Made by a program: the position numbers and the translations under genes. A DNA stretch of 64,000 bases from Candidatus Omnitrophota bacterium (lineage in GTDB: Bacteria > Hinthialibacterota > Hinthialibacteria > Hinthialibacterales > Hinthialibacteraceae), in the NCBI GenBank assembly GCA_013177805.1, contig JABLXU010000001.1:124001-188000 (forward strand). The letters are read 5' to 3'. Positions 1-8,908 of the stretch are shown here, in pieces. Within the stretch, counting starts at the first letter, position 1; each line of letters begins with the position of its first letter. A model generated the notes under the pieces. It saw only the letters and a program-made list of their open reading frames with translations. It did no database searches and had not been told where the DNA came from.

Positions 1-504
1 TGCCTGGCCAAGACGCTGGTGCACGATCCCGACGTGCTGATCCTCGACGAGCCCGCTTCCGGCCTCGATCCCCGCGCCCGCCATTACATCAAGGAACTGC
101 TCAAGGAACTGCAGCGGATGGGCAAGACCATCTTCATCTCCTCGCACATCCTGGCTGAACTGGCCGATTGCTGCAACAAGATCGGCATCATCGAGCGGGG
201 CGTCCTTCTGGCTTCAGGCGACATCAAGACCATCATGAGCCAGGTGCGCGAGAACATCATCCTCGAAATCGAATTGCTGCAGCCCGATCCGCGCCTGGAA
301 AAAATCCTCTGGGGCTTTCCCGGAGTTCAAAACGTGGAAGCGATGGGCCAGGTGACCCGCGTGGAATACCAGGGCGACCTGCGCGAAATCCCCAAACTCC
401 ATAAAAAACTGATCGAAGAGGGCGTGGAACTCCTCTACTTCCGCGACCTGCCCGCCGACCTGGAAGAGGTCTTCATGAAAGTCACCAAGGGCGAAGTGGC
501 CTGA
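1..504 (+). CDS. ABC transporter ATP-binding protein, 3' part
   Basis: The reading frame is open from the first base, so the N-terminal part with Walker A lies outside the window. The 167 visible residues begin just after the signature motif and hold Walker B (LILDEP, fragment residues 13-18), the D-loop SGLDP and the H-loop ISSH. The roughly 80-residue tail resembles the C-terminal part of ATPases of ABC-2 type exporters. The protein would hydrolyse ATP at the inner face of the cytoplasmic membrane to drive a permease, which should lie outside the window because the next gene is a histidine kinase. The substrate cannot be told from this piece. The family is clear, the specific role is not. 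Confidence 0.93.
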   Translation, partial: CLAKTLVHDPDVLILDEPASGLDPRARHYIKELLKELQRMGKTIFISSHILAELADCCNKIGIIERGVLLASGDIKTIMSQVRENIILEIELLQPDPRLEKILWGFPGVQNVEAMGQVTRVEYQGDLREIPKLHKKLIEEGVELLYFRDLPADLEEVFMKVTKGEVA

Positions 505-550
505 CCCGGAATCCCCACTAGGTTTGAATGAGGCCCCCGGGGGGGCCGCA

Positions 551-601
551 ATCCCGGGGTCCAAATCTTGTGGTACAATAAAACAAACACGACCCCGGGA
601 T
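551..601 (+). promoter_or_regulatory. Inverted repeat enclosing a -10-like box before the histidine kinase gene
   Basis: Perfect 11-bp arms ATCCCGGGGTC (551-561) and GACCCCGGGAT (591-601) enclose 29 bp that contain TACAAT (574-579), a good -10 match. The right arm ends 4 bp before the ATG at 606 and covers the place where a ribosome binding site should be. The arms could be a split operator or could form an RNA hairpin that hides the start. No convincing -35 box is visible. Confidence 0.4.
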
Positions 602-605
602 ACAC

Positions 606-2339
606 ATGTCGGAGAACCCCTTGATTCCCACCGTGCCTGATGACGAAGCGGTCCAGCGCCAGCGGCTGATCTGGCTGGCCGGCCTGCGCCGCTACGCCGC
701 CGTGGGAATGGCCGCCGCGGCGGTCGCCGGCCGCTATGTTTTGGGAATCCACATCCCCGTGGCAATTCTGTTGCTGCTGGCGGCCGGCGTGGAGCTGTAC
801 AACTGGTATTTCGCCCGGCGGCTGGAGAAACGGCCGTACAATCCCCGGATCGCGTTTCACCAAATCATCCTCGATGTCATCTTTCTGTCCTTGGCTTTGT
901 TTTTCACCGGCGGATTTTTGAATCCTTTCTTCACGGTCTATTTCTTCGTCGTCATCACCGCCTGGATCACCCTCAGCCGCTGGCAGAGCCTGGTCATCAC
1001 GCTGATGGTCTTATGCGCCTTTGGATTGCAGGGCCTCTCGCCCCGGGTGATCCCCATCGACATGCGCCTCAGCGGCGAAGGGCTGCTGCACATGGGCGAA
1101 CTGCCCTTCCACGTGGTCGGCGCGCCGTTCAGCTTCGTCCTTACCACCCTGCTCACCGCCTATTCCGTTTCGGTGATCATGCGCGACCTGCGCCGCCAGG
1201 AACTCGAAGTCCGGGCGGCCCGCCAACAGGCCGAACTGGAACTGAACAAACTCGACAACATCCTGCGCCACGTCGAAGCGGGCATGTTGGTCCTGGACGG
1301 CCACAACCGGGTGGAATGGGCCAACGACCGGGTGTCCGCCTGGTTCGGATCCGAAGGCATGGACGAAACGCGGGCCTGCTACCGGGTCAGCCAGGCCGCC
1401 CGCCGGCTCCAGGCGCGCGCGGGGGGGAAAGGATCCGGAAGCGAGACCGCGCATTATTTCGAAACTCGGCTGCCCACACTCGCGCAAGGCGTCCGCGATT
1501 TCGAAATCGTCGTCAATCCCATTAGCGACGCGCGGGGCGAACAGGTGCGGATGGTAGTCCTGATTCTGGATGTCACCGAACAGAAAAAAAACCAGGAACA
1601 ATGGGCGCAGGCCCAGAAACTCGCGGCGATCGGCCAGCTGGCCGCCGGCATCGCGCACGAAATCAACACCCCGCTGGGCACCATCAACATCTTGGCGCAC
1701 GAAGCCCAGGATATCCTGCGCGGGGCCAAGGATCTCCGCGATTGCCCCTGCCGCGCCGAGCTGGAAGAATTCCTCGCCACCATCCACGGCCAGACCCGCC
1801 GCTGCAAGGACATCATCCAAAACCTGCTGAACTTCTCCCGCAAACCCGTCCCGGCGCGCGCACTGTGCAATCTCAACGAGCCGGTCCGCCAGGCGGCGGA
1901 GCTGATCCACGCCAAAACTTCCCGCGTCACGTTGGTGGCAGAGTTGGACGAATCCCTCCCCCTCACGGTCACCGACGCCCAGGGAATCGAACGGGTGGTC
2001 TTCAACCTCCTGCTCAACGCCGCCGACGCCCTGGAAGAGGTCCACGACAATCCGCGCATTCACGTGCGGACGGCACATAGCAACGGCGTCCTCACCATCC
2101 AGGTGAGCGACAACGGCGCGGGCATCCACCCGGACGACCTGCCCCATATTTTCGAGCCGTTCTACACCACCAAGACGGTCGGCAAGGGTACCGGCTTGGG
2201 CTTGTACGTTTCGTACGGCACCATCCGGGACCTGGGGGGGACCTTGGAAATCGCCAGCGAACCGGGCCGGGGAACCACCGCCACAATCTGCTTACCGGTG
2301 AACCATGAATTCAATCACGGGAACGATTTTGCTGGTTGA
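606..2339 (+). CDS. Membrane-bound PAS-containing sensor histidine kinase (NtrB-like)
   Basis: This 577-residue protein has a hydrophobic N-terminal half with about six membrane segments (residues about 25-195), a short coiled linker and a PAS-like domain (about 210-330). The HisKA helix follows with the phospho-acceptor H351 in AAGIAHEINTP, then a HATPase domain with N-box NLLLNAADAL, G1 DNGAGI and G2 GKGTGLGL. It should autophosphorylate on H351 and pass phosphate to the response regulator whose gene overlaps its 3' end by 35 bp in another frame, so the two are probably translationally coupled. No periplasmic sensor domain is visible, so the signal may be sensed in the membrane or by the PAS domain. 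The upstream inverted repeat may control it. Confidence 0.93.
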   Translation: MSENPLIPTVPDDEAVQRQRLIWLAGLRRYAAVGMAAAAVAGRYVLGIHIPVAILLLLAAGVELYNWYFARRLEKRPYNPRIAFHQIILDVIFLSLALFFTGGFLNPFFTVYFFVVITAWITLSRWQSLVITLMVLCAFGLQGLSPRVIPIDMRLSGEGLLHMGELPFHVVGAPFSFVLTTLLTAYSVSVIMRDLRRQELEVRAARQQAELELNKLDNILRHVEAGMLVLDGHNRVEWANDRVSAWFGSEGMDETRACYRVSQAARRLQARAGGKGSGSETAHYFETRLPTLAQGVRDFEIVVNPISDARGEQVRMVVLILDVTEQKKNQEQWAQAQKLAAIGQLAAGIAHEINTPLGTINILAHEAQDILRGAKDLRDCPCRAELEEFLATIHGQTRRCKDIIQNLLNFSRKPVPARALCNLNEPVRQAAELIHAKTSRVTLVAELDESLPLTVTDAQGIERVVFNLLLNAADALEEVHDNPRIHVRTAHSNGVLTIQVSDNGAGIHPDDLPHIFEPFYTTKTVGKGTGLGLYVSYGTIRDLGGTLEIASEPGRGTTATICLPVNHEFNHGNDFAG

Positions 2340-3687
2340 CGACGATGCCGTGTTCCGGCAAACCATGGGCCGTGCCCTCGAACGCCGCGGCCACACCATC
2401 GTCTACGCGGAAAACGGGGAAGATGCCCTGCGCGCCGCCCCGTTTCCCGAACTCGACGCGGCGGTGATCGATTTGCGCATGCCGGGAATAGACGGCTTGG
2501 AACTGCTGCGCCGCCTGCGCGAGACCGATCCCGCCCTGCCCGTCATTGTCCTCACCGGCCACGGCTCCATCGGCACCGCCATCGAGGCCATCCAGCAGGG
2601 GGCCTTCCATTACCTGACCAAGCCTTGCGACATCCCCGAACTGGAAGTCTATCTCCTCAAGGCCATCGAGCAGCGGAACGTGCGGCGCGAAAACGAGCAG
2701 CTGCGCGGCCTCATCCAGCGCGCGCGGGAAACCCACGGCATCGTCGGCAACAGTCCCGCCATCCGCCACCTGCTCACCCTCATCGAACGCCTGAAGGACG
2801 CGGACGCCCCCGTGCTGATCACGGGCGAAAGCGGCACCGGCAAAGAATTGGCCGCCCAGGCCCTCCATTACCAAGGCAAACGGCGCGAGCATCCCTTCAT
2901 CGCCATCAACTGCGCCACGCTCAAGCCCGAACTGCTCGAAAACGAACTCTTCGGCCATGTCTCCGGCGCGTTCACCGGAGCCGTGAACCGCAAGGAAGGC
3001 CTGCTGGCGGTGGCCGGCCAGGGCACCTTGTTCATCGACGAAATCGCCGACATGAATCCCAACGTCCAGGCCAGCTTGCTGCGTGTCATCGAAACCGGCG
3101 AATACCGCCCCCTCGGCTCCACCAAACTCTACAAAACCACCGTGCGCATCGTCGCCGCCGCCAACCGGGATCTGGCCAAGGAAGTCGCCGCCCAGCGCTT
3201 CCGCCAGGACCTCTACTACCGCCTCTCCGTGCTGGTGATCCACACCCCGCCGCTGCGCGAAAACCTGGATGACATCCCCCTGCTGGTCGAGGCCTTCCTG
3301 GACCGCTCCCACGCCCGGCAAAAGGGATTTCAATTCTCCCCCGGCGCGATCGATGCTTTGCGAAGGTATCCCTGGCCGGGCAACGTGCGCGAACTCTTCA
3401 ACATCTGCGAACGCGCCGTGCTCCTGTCCAACGACAAGATCATCACCAGAGAAACCATTCACGCCTTGCTGTCGACCGGAACCGCCTTCACCCCGGTGGA
3501 ACCGGTTGTCCCGCCGGTGGGGGCCACGGAACACCGCCTCCGCTCGCTTGAGGAGATGGAAAAAGAACACATCGAGAAGATTTTGTCTCAGGTGGGCGGC
3601 AACGTTTCGCAGGCGGCCGACGTTTTACGGATCGACCGCCGCACCCTGCAACGCAAAATGATCAAGTACGGTTTGCGGGGGATATGA
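2305..3687 (+). CDS. NtrC-family sigma-54-dependent response regulator
   Basis: The 460 residues show the classical three-domain order. The receiver domain (about 6-120) has D56 as the likely phosphorylation site. The AAA+ domain has Walker A GESGTGKE at 174-181, the sigma-54 contact loop GAFTGA at 221-226 and Walker B around LFIDEI. The C-terminal Fis-type helix-turn-helix spans about 432-457. It should activate sigma-54 promoters when phosphorylated by the overlapping upstream kinase. No clear -24/-12 promoter was recognised in front of the neighbouring genes, so its targets are unknown. Confidence 0.95.
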   Translation: MNSITGTILLVDDDAVFRQTMGRALERRGHTIVYAENGEDALRAAPFPELDAAVIDLRMPGIDGLELLRRLRETDPALPVIVLTGHGSIGTAIEAIQQGAFHYLTKPCDIPELEVYLLKAIEQRNVRRENEQLRGLIQRARETHGIVGNSPAIRHLLTLIERLKDADAPVLITGESGTGKELAAQALHYQGKRREHPFIAINCATLKPELLENELFGHVSGAFTGAVNRKEGLLAVAGQGTLFIDEIADMNPNVQASLLRVIETGEYRPLGSTKLYKTTVRIVAAANRDLAKEVAAQRFRQDLYYRLSVLVIHTPPLRENLDDIPLLVEAFLDRSHARQKGFQFSPGAIDALRRYPWPGNVRELFNICERAVLLSNDKIITRETIHALLSTGTAFTPVEPVVPPVGATEHRLRSLEEMEKEHIEKILSQVGGNVSQAADVLRIDRRTLQRKMIKYGLRGI

Positions 3688-3790
3688 GAAACGCGGAACC
3701 GGTTTTCCCTCACCTTCCCGCTGTGAGGTTCGAGGGATTTTCCCGCAAGTTCCCAATCGGATCCAGGCGAAAAGAACCTGTCGGCCGCCC

Positions 3791-5428
3791 TTAGCGAACC
3801 AGCACCAACGCGTGTTCCCCCGCCGGAACGGCCCTCCCCTGCTTTTTCAATTCCTCCATGAATTCCATCCCATACTTCATTAAGTAGGGAAAAATGTTGA
3901 AAATCCGCTCTTGCAATCCGGATTCGGGAACCAACGCGTTCCGCAACGATTCGATATGTTCCCGGATTTTGGTCTCGTTATCCGCCAGGCGGCGGACCAG
4001 AAGCGATTCGCTGTTCTCGATTTCCTTGCGGATTCTGCCGAGATTCTTCTCCAACACCGCGACGATCGTGGGATCGGCCTCCCGCGCTTGATGCATCCAG
4101 TTCTCGAATAACGCCGCCAGGGCCGCCTCCAAAGAGGCCTTCGCTCCAGACCAATCGGCTGCGGAGGCGGCGCGCGTAATCCGCTTCACCAGGGCGGCGG
4201 GATGCTCGAGCCAATCTCCCGGAGCCAGGCCATACCGTTCCAGGAGGTTCATCTCACGCCCTTCGATCAACGTGCAACCGAACCGGGGAACCAGAACCGG
4301 CCGGGGCACGCCGTGATGTTCATACACGTCCCGGAGCAAGAGATGATACCCCGCTTCGCTGGGCCCCAAAACAAAGCCCGCCGTGGGGAACACCGCGTCC
4401 TGAATCACCGGCCGCAGGATGGCGGAGCTCGAAAACGCGCCGGGTTGCCGTTCCAGCCGCCGCCGAAGTGCATCCCGCGTGTACGTTTTGCTCTCCCCCG
4501 CGAACCGGCCGTCTTCCATGATCCGCAAGGGGATTCGCTGGTCCTCCTCGATTAAAAAGAACGAAGCCCGGTCGGCGCGCTTGTGCAATTGGACGGGATA
4601 TCCCCGGCGGCCCCATTGCCCGCCCAAGGCTTCCACGCTGGCGGCGGCCTTGGCGGGCCAGAGGATTTCCCGCTCCATCACCGGCCGCGCGGCTTCCCGG
4701 ACGAAGGGATCATCCGGACGGAGAATCAACAAGCCCTCGTTCGGAAACATGGTCCAAATCAACCGGTCAATGAAGTCCGGATACCACTCGGCCTGCCGGG
4801 CACACGCACGGATGGCCTCCAGGATGGATGCCACAAACTCGGTGGGATGAAGGCTGGATTGAAGTTGCTGAAGAAGTGCCTCCCACGGGCATTCCGTTTG
4901 CGGGATGCGAAAATACGGCCGCCGGCTTCGCGCGTCCCCCGGCCAGGTGAACGTGGCGAGAGTTTTGTCCTTGGTCAGCCATTTGAACACCGCAATTTCG
5001 GGAAAATCATGATCCTCCGCCGCGTTCCAATACGCGGGGAGGTATGTTTCCGGCCGTTCCCGCGTCATCTGCTCCGCCAAGACAATAGCGTGCAGAATCT
5101 TATACACTGCCAGCAGGGGTCCGCCCAACAGCCCCGGCTGCTGCCCCGCCACGATCAGATACACATCGGGATGGTTTAATTGTTCGATCGCCGCCATTGT
5201 GGAGGCCGGCGCGCCCCGGCGTTCGTGCGATTCTTTCAGCGAACGCGCCAACTGTCCCCGGTCGATCTGTTTCGCGATAAAGTTCCTCCGCTCACGCAAC
5301 ATTGCCTCCCATCGCGGCATGAGGGGTGGCAACCAGTTCTCCAGAGACGGATCCGGATTCAGCAAGAGTTGATAAAAAGGCCGCGGCCCCACCAAGGGAG
5401 ACACATCCCACTGCGTTACCAATTTCAT
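3791..5428 (-). CDS. bshC: Bacillithiol biosynthesis cysteine-adding enzyme BshC
   Basis: The 545-residue protein carries the BshC hallmarks AGQQPGLLGGPL (about residues 93-104) and YWNAAEDHDF, and ends in the family's long helical coiled-coil segment. BshC is assigned to the last step of bacillithiol synthesis, joining cysteine to glucosaminyl-malate in the cytoplasm. bshA and bshB are not in the window, so the pathway must be completed elsewhere. An AGAGG ribosome binding site lies before the ATG. The gene is divergent from the RNA methyltransferase gene, with a 9-bp inverted repeat between them. Length and motifs fit the family well. Confidence 0.93.
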   Translation of the reverse strand: MKLVTQWDVSPLVGPRPFYQLLLNPDPSLENWLPPLMPRWEAMLRERRNFIAKQIDRGQLARSLKESHERRGAPASTMAAIEQLNHPDVYLIVAGQQPGLLGGPLLAVYKILHAIVLAEQMTRERPETYLPAYWNAAEDHDFPEIAVFKWLTKDKTLATFTWPGDARSRRPYFRIPQTECPWEALLQQLQSSLHPTEFVASILEAIRACARQAEWYPDFIDRLIWTMFPNEGLLILRPDDPFVREAARPVMEREILWPAKAAASVEALGGQWGRRGYPVQLHKRADRASFFLIEEDQRIPLRIMEDGRFAGESKTYTRDALRRRLERQPGAFSSSAILRPVIQDAVFPTAGFVLGPSEAGYHLLLRDVYEHHGVPRPVLVPRFGCTLIEGREMNLLERYGLAPGDWLEHPAALVKRITRAASAADWSGAKASLEAALAALFENWMHQAREADPTIVAVLEKNLGRIRKEIENSESLLVRRLADNETKIREHIESLRNALVPESGLQERIFNIFPYLMKYGMEFMEELKKQGRAVPAGEHALVLVR

Positions 5429-5476
5429 GCCCGCCTCTCAGAACACGGATCATTCGCCGGATCACGCGCCGATTCA

Positions 5477-5510
5477 CCTTAGTATGCCACTGATTCCATT
5501 TATACTAAGG
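5477..5510. promoter_or_regulatory. Inverted repeat in the divergent bshC / methyltransferase promoter region
   Basis: CCTTAGTAT (5477-5485) and ATACTAAGG (5502-5510) are perfect 9-bp arms 16 bp apart. Each arm carries a -10-like hexamer for the outward direction: TATACT on plus (5501-5506) and CATACT on minus. The spacing of about 25 bp between arm centres would suit a dimeric regulator. This is sequence geometry only. Confidence 0.35.
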
Positions 5511-5559
5511 GACGATACTCAAAGTCCAAATCCTGACGCGATCGGAAACCAAACCGCAT

Positions 5560-6774
5560 ATGCGTTCTCCGGCGGAACCGAAATTCCCATTCTTGACCAT
5601 CCATTTGAAACCTCGCGGGGGCAAACGGGCCAAAGCCGGCCACCCCTGGATTTTCAGCAACGAAGTCGCGCATCCCGCGCCATTGCCGGAACCGGGCACG
5701 CTGGTCCATGTCATTGATGACGGAGGCAACTTTGTCGGCTATGCCACGTACAATCCGCACAGCCTCATCGCCTTGCGCCTCCTGTCCCGCGATCCGGAGG
5801 ACATCCCGGGATCGGTGGACTGGTTCGCCTCCCGGATCGAACGCGCCGTCTCCTTGCGCCGGCGGCTTTATCCTGACCGCCGCTCCTGCCGCTTGATTTA
5901 CGCGGATTCCGATTTTCTGCCGGGCGTGATCGTGGACCGGTATGAAGAGATCTTGGCCGTCCAGGTGCTCAGCGCGGGGATGGAACGCCTCACTTTACCC
6001 TTTTTGGAGGCCTTGAAACAGATTGTTGCTCCCAAAGCCATTGTGTTGCGCAACACCAACGAAAAACGGAAATTGGAAGGCCTTGCCTTATACGAAAAAG
6101 TGGCGCATGGCGCTTTGTCCGGACTTCAGGAAATCGAGGAAAACGGCATAAAGTTGCTGGTGGATGTCCAATCCGGACAAAAAACCGGCCACTTTTTTGA
6201 CCAAGTGGAAAACCGCCGGGCCCTGGCGGCTTACGCCCATGACGCGGAAGTCTTGGATTTGTTTTGCCATACCGGCGCCTGGGCGTTGACGCTGCTGCGG
6301 GCGGGTGCGAAAAACGCCATCGCCGTCGATTCCTCCGCCGCCGCCTTGGATCTCGCCCAAAAGAACGTGGAAGTAAACGGACTGGCCAACCGGATGAAGT
6401 GCGTCCTGGCCGACGCCTTTGCCTGGCTCTCTCAGGCGCGGAAATCCGGATGGCGGTTTGATATCGTGGTAGTGGATCCTCCCGCGTTCGCGAAAACCGC
6501 CAAGGATACCCACAAGGCGCTGCGGGGGTATGAAGACCTCAACCGCCAAGCCCTTCACGTGGTTCGGGACGGCGGCGTTTTCTGTTCCTGCTCTTGTTCG
6601 TCCTACATCACCGGGGACCAATTCCTCCAAACGCTGCAACGGGCGGCGGTCCGCGAGCGCCGGCGGATCAACGTCCTCGAAATCCGGGGACAAGCCCGCG
6701 ATCATCCGGTCCTGCTGGCCATGCCTGAATCACGCTACCTGAAATGCGTGATCGGGATTGTGGAGCCGTTGTAA
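5560..6774 (+). CDS. rlmI: Class I SAM-dependent RNA methyltransferase, RlmI-like
   Basis: The 404 residues begin with a PUA-like RNA-binding domain (about 15-90), followed by the central EEHEE-type domain of this family and a Rossmann methyltransferase domain. Visible motifs are DLFCHTGAW (SAM site), DIVVVDPPAF (motif IV) and a CSCSCSS run holding the likely catalytic cysteine (motif VI). E. coli RlmI makes m5C1962 in 23S rRNA; the same activity is probable here but the modified base is inferred. The gene is convergent with the TPM gene, with an 8-bp gap. It stands divergent from bshC. Confidence 0.87.
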   Translation: MRSPAEPKFPFLTIHLKPRGGKRAKAGHPWIFSNEVAHPAPLPEPGTLVHVIDDGGNFVGYATYNPHSLIALRLLSRDPEDIPGSVDWFASRIERAVSLRRRLYPDRRSCRLIYADSDFLPGVIVDRYEEILAVQVLSAGMERLTLPFLEALKQIVAPKAIVLRNTNEKRKLEGLALYEKVAHGALSGLQEIEENGIKLLVDVQSGQKTGHFFDQVENRRALAAYAHDAEVLDLFCHTGAWALTLLRAGAKNAIAVDSSAAALDLAQKNVEVNGLANRMKCVLADAFAWLSQARKSGWRFDIVVVDPPAFAKTAKDTHKALRGYEDLNRQALHVVRDGGVFCSCSCSSYITGDQFLQTLQRAAVRERRRINVLEIRGQARDHPVLLAMPESRYLKCVIGIVEPL

Positions 6775-6782
6775 TCTATCCC

Positions 6783-7619
6783 TTACCACCTCCCGCTGGC
6801 CCCTCCACCGCCGGAGAGGCCCCCCCCGAACCCACCGAAATGGCTCCCGCCCCCGAATCCCCCGCCGAAATGCGAGCCGCCACGCCAATGCCCATCCCGC
6901 CGGCTGCCGCCTCCCATCAGCAGGTAGAGCAAGAACAAATTCGGATGCCGGAGAAAAAAGTAGAATACCAGCAGCGTAAAAAACAGACTTAAAAGCGATT
7001 GAAAAACCCCCCCCTCCCCCTGGGAGGACGAAGTCCGGCCCGGTTCCCGCGCGGAGGAGGGATTCACATTGAATTCACTCAGGGGGATGTTGTATTCCCG
7101 GGCGATTTCCGCGATCAGCGCGGTGCACAGATTCAGCAAGCCCTCTCCGTATTGCCCCTGCCGGAACGCGTTGGGCAGCAACGTCCGCCCCAGGCGTGAC
7201 GCCACGGCATCCGGTACCGCCCCTTCCAGGCCATAACCCACCTCCACCCGCCATTCCCGTTCCTTCAGGGCCACCAGAATGAGGAGGCCGTTGTTTTTTT
7301 CTTTTTGACCGATCCCCCACTGCTCGAACAGGCTGACCGCCGCTTCCTCGATGCTTCCAAATCCCCGCTCCCGCAGGCTAGGAACTGTCACTACCGCCAG
7401 CTGGGCCGTAGTTTTCTCGTACAGGCGCCGGGCCAGCGCGTTGAGGCTTTCCTCTTGCGGAGCGGGGATCACCTCCGCGAAATCCGAAACATAGTTCACC
7501 GGCCGTGGCCACGGAACCACCGCCGCCCCCGCAGAGAAGGTGGCCGCATACAAACAAACAATCACCCAGCCGGCCCCTATGCCAGACCGGCGCGCACATC
7601 TGAATGCCAATTGCTTCAT
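6783..7619 (-). CDS. TPM-domain membrane protein with glycine-rich tail (YgcG-like)
   Basis: The chosen ATG at 7619 follows an AAAGG site and avoids a 74-bp overlap with the upstream gene that a longer frame would need. The 278-residue product has a signal peptide (about 1-34), a TPM domain (about 40-165, formerly DUF477), a hydrophobic helix pair near the C-terminus and a tail rich in Gly, Ser and Phe. TPM proteins with this layout sit in the membrane with the TPM domain outside; a phosphatase-like or photosystem-repair-like role is known for some members, but none can be assigned here. It lies 25 bp downstream of the nucleotidyltransferase-like gene, probably in one operon. Confidence 0.85.
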   Translation of the reverse strand: MKQLAFRCARRSGIGAGWVIVCLYAATFSAGAAVVPWPRPVNYVSDFAEVIPAPQEESLNALARRLYEKTTAQLAVVTVPSLRERGFGSIEEAAVSLFEQWGIGQKEKNNGLLILVALKEREWRVEVGYGLEGAVPDAVASRLGRTLLPNAFRQGQYGEGLLNLCTALIAEIAREYNIPLSEFNVNPSSAREPGRTSSSQGEGGVFQSLLSLFFTLLVFYFFLRHPNLFLLYLLMGGGSRRDGHWRGGSHFGGGFGGGSHFGGFGGGLSGGGGASGRW

Positions 7620-7644
7620 GGCTGCCTTTCTGCGGTCCGATCCG

Positions 7645-8406
7645 CTATGCCACGCCATTCTGCTCCCACCGGTCGATCCAGCGCGCCAACTGCGCCAGAA
7701 CCTCCACATATTCTCCATACACCGTCACCACCTCCCCGGCGGGAATGGCGGCATGTCCCGCGGCGTGTTCCCGTATCCGGCGGAGCGGGATCATCGAAAA
7801 ACGCAACCGGGTTTCCAGCGTTTGCATGATCATGTCCTTATTCAAGGGAGGCGTTTCGACACCCACAAACCGCAGCAGATTGCGCAGCACGGGAAACAGA
7901 TTTTTCTGCGCGTCCACCAGAAAATCCGTCAATTCCCGGTCCGGACCGCGATGCTCCATGTAGATCTGCCTCAGGCGGATCAATTTTCCCCGGATTTGTT
8001 CCTCGATCTTGACCCGCAAATGTTCCTTGGGAATGGTCAGCGAGGCCATCCGGTCCATTGCCCCATGGATGCAGACGTGCTTGTCCCGGATCTCGATAAA
8101 CTCCAAGGGAAACGTGTCTGTGGAACGCTCCAAGGCATCCACCGGCAGGCACAACGGAGCCACGATCCGCTTCTTCAATCCTCCCTGGACCACGGGCTGC
8201 ATCCGCTGGGCATCCTCAAAATGGAAGGAGTCGAAAAGCACCAGGGAGTTGATGTCGGATTGCCCCGGCAAATAATCATCCGTCACCACACTGCCGTGCA
8301 GGTAGATTGAATCCACCCGCTTATCAAACACCGCGAGCACTTGTTCGAAAAAATTCTGCACGGCTGGCCGGACGGTTTCCCGAACAGTTTCCAAATTTTT
8401 CAGCAT
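7645..8406 (-). CDS. Nucleotidyltransferase-fold protein, possibly inactive
   Basis: The 253-residue protein contains YLHGSVVTDDYLPGQSDIN (about residues 34-52), which resembles the active-site start of pol-beta-type nucleotidyltransferases: the GS pair is followed after about ten residues by a metal-binding D-x-D. Here the second Asp is Asn (DIN), so catalysis is doubtful. The rest is mostly helical and not recognised. It shares an operon with the TPM-domain gene downstream. The substrate is unknown, and assignment rests on this one motif. Confidence 0.6.
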   Translation of the reverse strand: MLKNLETVRETVRPAVQNFFEQVLAVFDKRVDSIYLHGSVVTDDYLPGQSDINSLVLFDSFHFEDAQRMQPVVQGGLKKRIVAPLCLPVDALERSTDTFPLEFIEIRDKHVCIHGAMDRMASLTIPKEHLRVKIEEQIRGKLIRLRQIYMEHRGPDRELTDFLVDAQKNLFPVLRNLLRFVGVETPPLNKDMIMQTLETRLRFSMIPLRRIREHAAGHAAIPAGEVVTVYGEYVEVLAQLARWIDRWEQNGVA

Positions 8407-8908
8407 GTTCTGCTCCTGTCCGTTTCGTTCCCCCCACCCCCAGGGAATTGACTCTCGTTTGTATCAAGCGAAATATACCGGATTCTGTTCCACCGAACCA
8501 GAACCGGAATCCTCCACAAGAAAAAATTCCACCGGGGGGAAGATAAGAATCGGAAAAGAATGCCTTCGCGTTTGTTGTCCGGCGCCGGATTTCCACGGAA
8601 CCTCCGTTTTCAAAAATCCTATAAAATCACCAAACCCCTGACAGATATCCAAAGTTTTTCTATATTTAATGAAGATGCCGGTTGGACGCGGAGGGGAGCA
8701 TGCCCGAAGAGATGTAAAGCCCATCATGAAAGTAAAAAAATATGCAATCGATTGGCTTCTTCCGGTATAAAAAGACAAAAAGGCGGTCCGGATTCGGGTT
8801 TGATTTCCCTTGTTCCCGGACCGCGTCAGGGAAATGGATATGGTGAAAAGCCGATAGGATAAAATAACATCGTACCCGTACATCAACACAACCGCTAGAG
8901 GATTCATC
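8407..8908. other. Intergenic region between divergent genes
   Basis: About 500 bp without a convincing gene separate the minus-strand nucleotidyltransferase-like gene from the porin gene. An imperfect hairpin with GGATTC/GGAATCC ends lies near 8480-8512. The second half is AT-richer than its surroundings, as expected for promoters. No clear sigma-70 pair was found. A GAGG site precedes the porin ATG. Confidence 0.5.

Noticed and set aside
214-765. Long minus-strand open frame across the ABC ATPase end and kinase start
   Set aside because: It is a shadow of plus-strand genes in GC-rich DNA; composition is Arg/Pro/Gly-rich and no family or ribosome site is seen.
8560-8862. 100-codon plus-strand frame in the gap before the porin gene
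   Set aside because: No ribosome site, no family resemblance, and mixed composition typical of a random frame.
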